In this document: piece by piece, positions 14,605 through 15,936 of the stretch
How the letters are laid out: every line of letters starts with the position of its first letter
How positions within the stretch are numbered: the stretch's first letter is position 1
NCBI GenBank assembly: GCA_003661825.1
Contig: QMWW01000010.1
Location: forward strand, 1-15,936
Direction: 5' to 3'
DNA length: 15,936 nucleotides
Source: Thermoprotei archaeon
GTDB taxonomy: Archaea; Thermoproteota; Thermoprotei_A; Sulfolobales; Desulfurococcaceae
Program-made: the position numbers and the translations under genes
The notes under the pieces: model-generated
What the model was told of the DNA's origin: nothing
Databases searched by the model: none
What the model saw: only the letters and a program-made list of their open reading frames with translations

Positions 14605-14611
14605 ATATATA
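14605..14611 (+). promoter_or_regulatory. TATA box for the gene at 14632
   Basis: ATATATA in an AACATATATACTGGG context, centred at about 14608. This predicts transcription start at about 14634, right at the GTG start codon, so the message is probably leaderless. Confidence 0.5.
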
Positions 14612-14631
14612 CTGGGAAGTACTGGTTTTGG

Positions 14632-15729
14632 GTGATTGTGATTATTTCTAGGTACTGGAGAACAATACTGATCATCATCGTTATTGTCGGTTTCTCGCTT
14701 TATACATGGGTCTTCCTTACATATTATCCTAAGATAATAGATACAGATGCTGATGGTAAAGTAATAATTAGTGTTGAAGATGTTAGGGAAGCTAGGGAGA
14801 TAGCGAGTAGAATTCTCGACAAGTACTGGAGTAAAGCAGACAAGCTAAAGGTATACTCGATAGACGTGTTTTGGAGTAGGAAGGATTTAACTATTCAACA
14901 CAATAGGTACGATCTGAACTATACCTATAGCTTTCAACACTTTGTTCTAAACAAGATCATAGGGCAAATTATAAGGGAGACGGAGCTGTACTTTAGAGGA
15001 ACAAAGCATCCTTGGGATAATCGTACATGGATACAATACGATAAATTAAATGAGAGAATGCACATATATCATAATGGCGTCTTCTGGGGTGATGAGAGAG
15101 ATCCTGGCCCAGCCAACTTACTATTCTATATCGATAAACATAGGATTATTATAGTCAACGCTGCCCTGGCAGAAAATTGCTTACCAAATTTCACGACGCT
15201 CAAGTATAATGGTACTTACATAAAGTTGTTCAGACCATGTACCCCGGAGTATCGTAAGTTCTGGCACTTCTATTATATATATTTTTCTCCACCGTACATT
15301 ATTGTTTTTGTTGAGCCTTATGATGGGGCGCTGGCTCCTGTGTATATTGCAAATACTGTTGTGATAACTAATAATGAGTCGGATAAAGTGTTTCTAGATA
15401 GGTTATTTGAGAACTATGTTAGTATTAGAGTAACTGAGTTTAGGGATATCTGGGTTCAGAAATTCGGTGATATAGGGATGTCGATAACTCGCGGTATTAG
15501 ACGGGATGCTGGGGGCATTTACTTTAATCTGAGGGATGTATATGGTTTTCCCCAGAAAACCAAGTTTTTCGTAGAGTTTGAGAGAAACATTACAGATAGC
15601 TATTGGCGTGAGGTCGTAAAACCTGTTCTTAAACTAATACGTGTTCATGCTAATAGCTTAGAAGACATAATGTTTGCTATCCTGATAAATAGACACGAAG
15701 TAATATATCTAGAACCGATAGAGCAGTAG
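14632..15729 (+). CDS. Secreted or membrane-anchored protein of unknown function (365 residues)
   Basis: A short basic N-terminus (SRYWR) precedes one hydrophobic helix (about 11-30, TILIIIVIVGFSLYTWVFLT), an uncleaved signal anchor that puts the remaining 330 residues outside the cell. That part has six N-glycosylation sequons (NYT, NRT, NFT, NGT, NES, NIT) and only two cysteines (in ENCLPNF and FRPCTPE), which could form a disulfide. It is rich in aromatic residues and His, with predicted mixed alpha/beta structure (SVEDVREAREIASRILDKYW; RIIIVNAALAEN; YIIVFVEPYDG). No enzymatic motif or known domain is recognised. The start is GTG 14632; its position relative to the TATA box (14605-14611) suggests a leaderless message. 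GGGTGAT immediately upstream overlaps the start and would instead serve GTG 14638 poorly. It could be a surface glycoprotein or a subunit of an extracellular complex. Confidence 0.75.
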   Translation: MIVIISRYWRTILIIIVIVGFSLYTWVFLTYYPKIIDTDADGKVIISVEDVREAREIASRILDKYWSKADKLKVYSIDVFWSRKDLTIQHNRYDLNYTYSFQHFVLNKIIGQIIRETELYFRGTKHPWDNRTWIQYDKLNERMHIYHNGVFWGDERDPGPANLLFYIDKHRIIIVNAALAENCLPNFTTLKYNGTYIKLFRPCTPEYRKFWHFYYIYFSPPYIIVFVEPYDGALAPVYIANTVVITNNESDKVFLDRLFENYVSIRVTEFRDIWVQKFGDIGMSITRGIRRDAGGIYFNLRDVYGFPQKTKFFVEFERNITDSYWREVVKPVLKLIRVHANSLEDIMFAILINRHEVIYLEPIEQ

Positions 15730-15813
15730 AGCCTGATCTCCGCGTTTGGGACGATGAGGGTCTTCTAGATACGTACTATTGAGTGATCGATTCTTACGGT
15801 ACGGGTTGAAGTG

Positions 15814-15895
15814 TAAACCCTAATATACCTAATTAGCGCATTAGTACTTAAGGAGCGTTGAGAATCCCTCTTTCCCTTAAGTAGTTTAGGGTTTA
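15814..15895. other. Nested inverted repeats able to form a three-way junction
   Basis: The outer arms TAAACCCTAA (15814-15823) and TTAGGGTTTA (15886-15895) match perfectly over 10 bp. Inside are a small hairpin CTAAT/ATTAG (15829-15833 with 15840-15844, 6-base loop) and a perfect 9-bp hairpin TACTTAAGG/CCTTAAGTA (15845-15853 with 15875-15883, 21-base loop). The two inner hairpins abut at 15844/15845 and could stack coaxially. It starts 85 bases after the stop of the gene at 14632. It could be a 3' UTR structure, a small structured RNA, or a DNA-level repeat; the strand is undecided. Confidence 0.5.
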
Positions 15896-15902
15896 ATCCT
15901 GC

Positions 15903-15936
15903 TTTTAAATATATACGGGTATGAGTGCACAAAGAC
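15903..15936 (+). promoter_or_regulatory. TATA-rich element and possible start of a further gene at the window edge
   Basis: TTTTAAATATATA at 15903-15915 is a strong TATA-like element. An ATG at 15921 opens a frame (MSAQR...) that runs off the window. The TATA-to-ATG distance is short for a leaderless message, since predicted transcription start would be near 15935, so the true start may lie beyond the edge. Confidence 0.3.

Noticed and set aside
1..15936. CRISPR array, tRNA or rRNA genes, intact insertion sequence, prophage or defence system
   Set aside because: Looked for on both strands; no regularly spaced repeats, cloverleaf with conserved T-loop, transposase or nuclease signature was found.

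Overview
The window looks like chromosome from a hyperthermophilic crenarchaeon (Thermoprotei, probably Desulfurococcales-like). The grounds are: a diphthine synthase (dphB) and an isopentenyl phosphate kinase; frequent TTG and GTG starts with Shine-Dalgarno sequences of the GGTGAT/GGAGG type; other genes that look leaderless behind TATA boxes; a short C/D-box guide RNA candidate; and moderately AT-rich, purine-loaded coding strands. Species cannot be fixed from sequence reading alone.

Layout. 1-452: one short doubtful ORF, otherwise nothing clear. 453-1640 (-): MFS exporter-type permease. 1641-2416: a 776-base gene-poor stretch that seems to hold decayed coding fragments on the + strand. 2417-4954 (-): MgtE Mg2+ channel and a membrane-anchored GT-B glycosyltransferase-like protein. 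5045-6166 (+): radical SAM protein of the SplB-like group, with an inverted repeat in front. 6203-6996: two small unknown proteins. 7009-7800 (-): isopentenyl phosphate kinase, divergent from a polytopic GT-C glycosyltransferase (7950-9353). 9431-10231 (+): dphB. 10303-13167 (+): a complete three-gene ABC importer of the cobalamin/iron-chelate class (binding protein, permease, ATPase) behind a perfect 21-bp palindrome at the predicted transcription start. 13164-14301 (-): a two-gene operon of nicotinamidase-type hydrolase plus a winged-helix protein, convergent with the importer and sharing a CTAG stop overlap. 14311-14631: intergenic stretch with a C/D-box sRNA candidate and a tight AT-rich hairpin. 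14632-15729 (+): a large secreted or anchored protein of unknown function with six N-glycosylation sequons. 15730-15936: a nested set of inverted repeats that can fold as a three-way junction, then a TATA-rich element at the window edge.

How the genes fit together. Most of the window is housekeeping: lipid precursor supply (IPK), surface glycosylation (two glycosyltransferases, which could serve glycoproteins such as the unknown one), translation (dphB, sRNA), Mg2+ and cofactor/metal uptake, and NAD salvage. I saw no CRISPR array, phage, defence island or intact insertion sequence. The least explained parts are the RNA-like elements (14380-14434, 15814-15895), the palindromic operators (5012-5036, 10273-10293), the unknown secreted protein, and an ABC ATPase lacking its H-loop histidine.
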